Below are positions 63,613-64,000 of a stretch of 64,000 nt of DNA, in pieces. The DNA is from Litsea cubeba. Its lineage: Eukaryota; Streptophyta; Magnoliopsida; Laurales; Lauraceae. The notes beneath the pieces are model-generated. The model saw nothing but the letters and a program-made list of their open reading frames with translations, did not search any database and had not been told where the DNA came from. Both the position numbers and the translations under genes were made by a program. The stretch covers positions 64,165,984 to 64,229,983 of the forward strand of contig CM022950.1 in NCBI GenBank assembly GCA_012931725.1, given 5' to 3'. Position 1 is the first letter of the stretch. Each line of letters begins with the position of its first letter.

Positions 63613-64000
63613 GGGGTTTAGCTAACAAAAGAACATGGTTGAAAACAAACCGCCTGAATCAAGCTGAGTTGATCTCTTCCAAAGGAAGTGTCCACGGATA
63701 GGATTCTGGTCCTACCCATGACAAAGCACAAAGAGTTCATCCTCAACAATTACCATTTGGCCTTACAGCTGAAAAAGCTTAGGAAAGTCAACACACGCCA
63801 GAACTTCGGTCATATTAAACTCATACGTACAGCAGGCCTCCAATAGGTGGGGATAATGAAGTAAAAGATCTGGGGATTGATCAGGAAGACCCAGACACTG
63901 CTTGGCCCTATGCATGTAAACCTGCTCCTATCCTGATCAGTTTTGCGCAAAGTTAAATCACAGTTCACATGTGTCTGTCAGCTAGATTCAATGAATCAGC
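63613..64000. other. Window end, unassigned
   Basis: The LINE reading stops before this point. The remaining bases show no gene, LTR or TIR I can support. Confidence 0.4.

Overview
This is nuclear DNA from a flowering plant. The evidence is a plant-type COQ5 gene and the C-terminus of a plant DEAD-box helicase, both split by GT-AG introns. Further support comes from TTTAGGG-type telomeric repeats, plant hAT, copia and L1-type LINE relics, and abundant AT-rich, GA/CT and TA microsatellites. The introns are very large (up to about 8.6 kb) and loaded with transposons, which suggests a big, repeat-rich genome. I cannot name the species from sequence alone.

Layout. 1-7.7 kb is transposon territory: a DUF659-type hAT transposase relic, an AT-rich block of alternating tandem repeats with a possible Helitron end, and two hAT-type MITEs, one with a perfect 8-bp target duplication. 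7.7-19.4 kb is mostly intergenic and holds a 5'-truncated LINE with perfect 18-bp target duplications, two small uncharacterised minus-strand genes, and a three-copy tandem repeat bounded by TA microsatellites. 19.4-34.7 kb is a complete minus-strand COQ5 gene of 8 exons and 287 codons. Its sixth intron carries a three-level nest: a LINE relic, interrupted by a complete 5.7 kb Tip100-like hAT element, itself interrupted by a 1.1 kb non-autonomous element. Both inner insertions have perfect 8-bp target duplications. 34.7-45.4 kb separates two divergent genes and holds a minisatellite, a direct-repeat pair, a 3.28 kb BED-type hAT element with exact target duplication and three nonsense codons, and a four-copy array of about 406 bp. 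45.4-56.4 kb is a three-exon plus-strand gene for an uncharacterised coiled-coil, tail-anchored-type protein; its second intron contains an LTR-like fragment, LINE tails, a MITE and a copia relic holding an interstitial telomeric tract. 59.3-60.4 kb is the last two exons of a minus-strand RH3-like RNA helicase. From 61.6 kb a LINE reverse-transcriptase relic is interrupted by another TIR element.

The host genes do not form one pathway: COQ5 acts in mitochondrial ubiquinone synthesis, RH3-like proteins in plastid RNA splicing and ribosome biogenesis, and the rest are unknown. The window's main interest is transposon biology: element boundaries readable to the base, an autonomous-type/MITE pair sharing termini, and a LINE whose open frame takes its ATG from the target-site duplication. 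I saw no CRISPR array, tRNA or rRNA gene, and no clear sign of a new defence or metabolic system.
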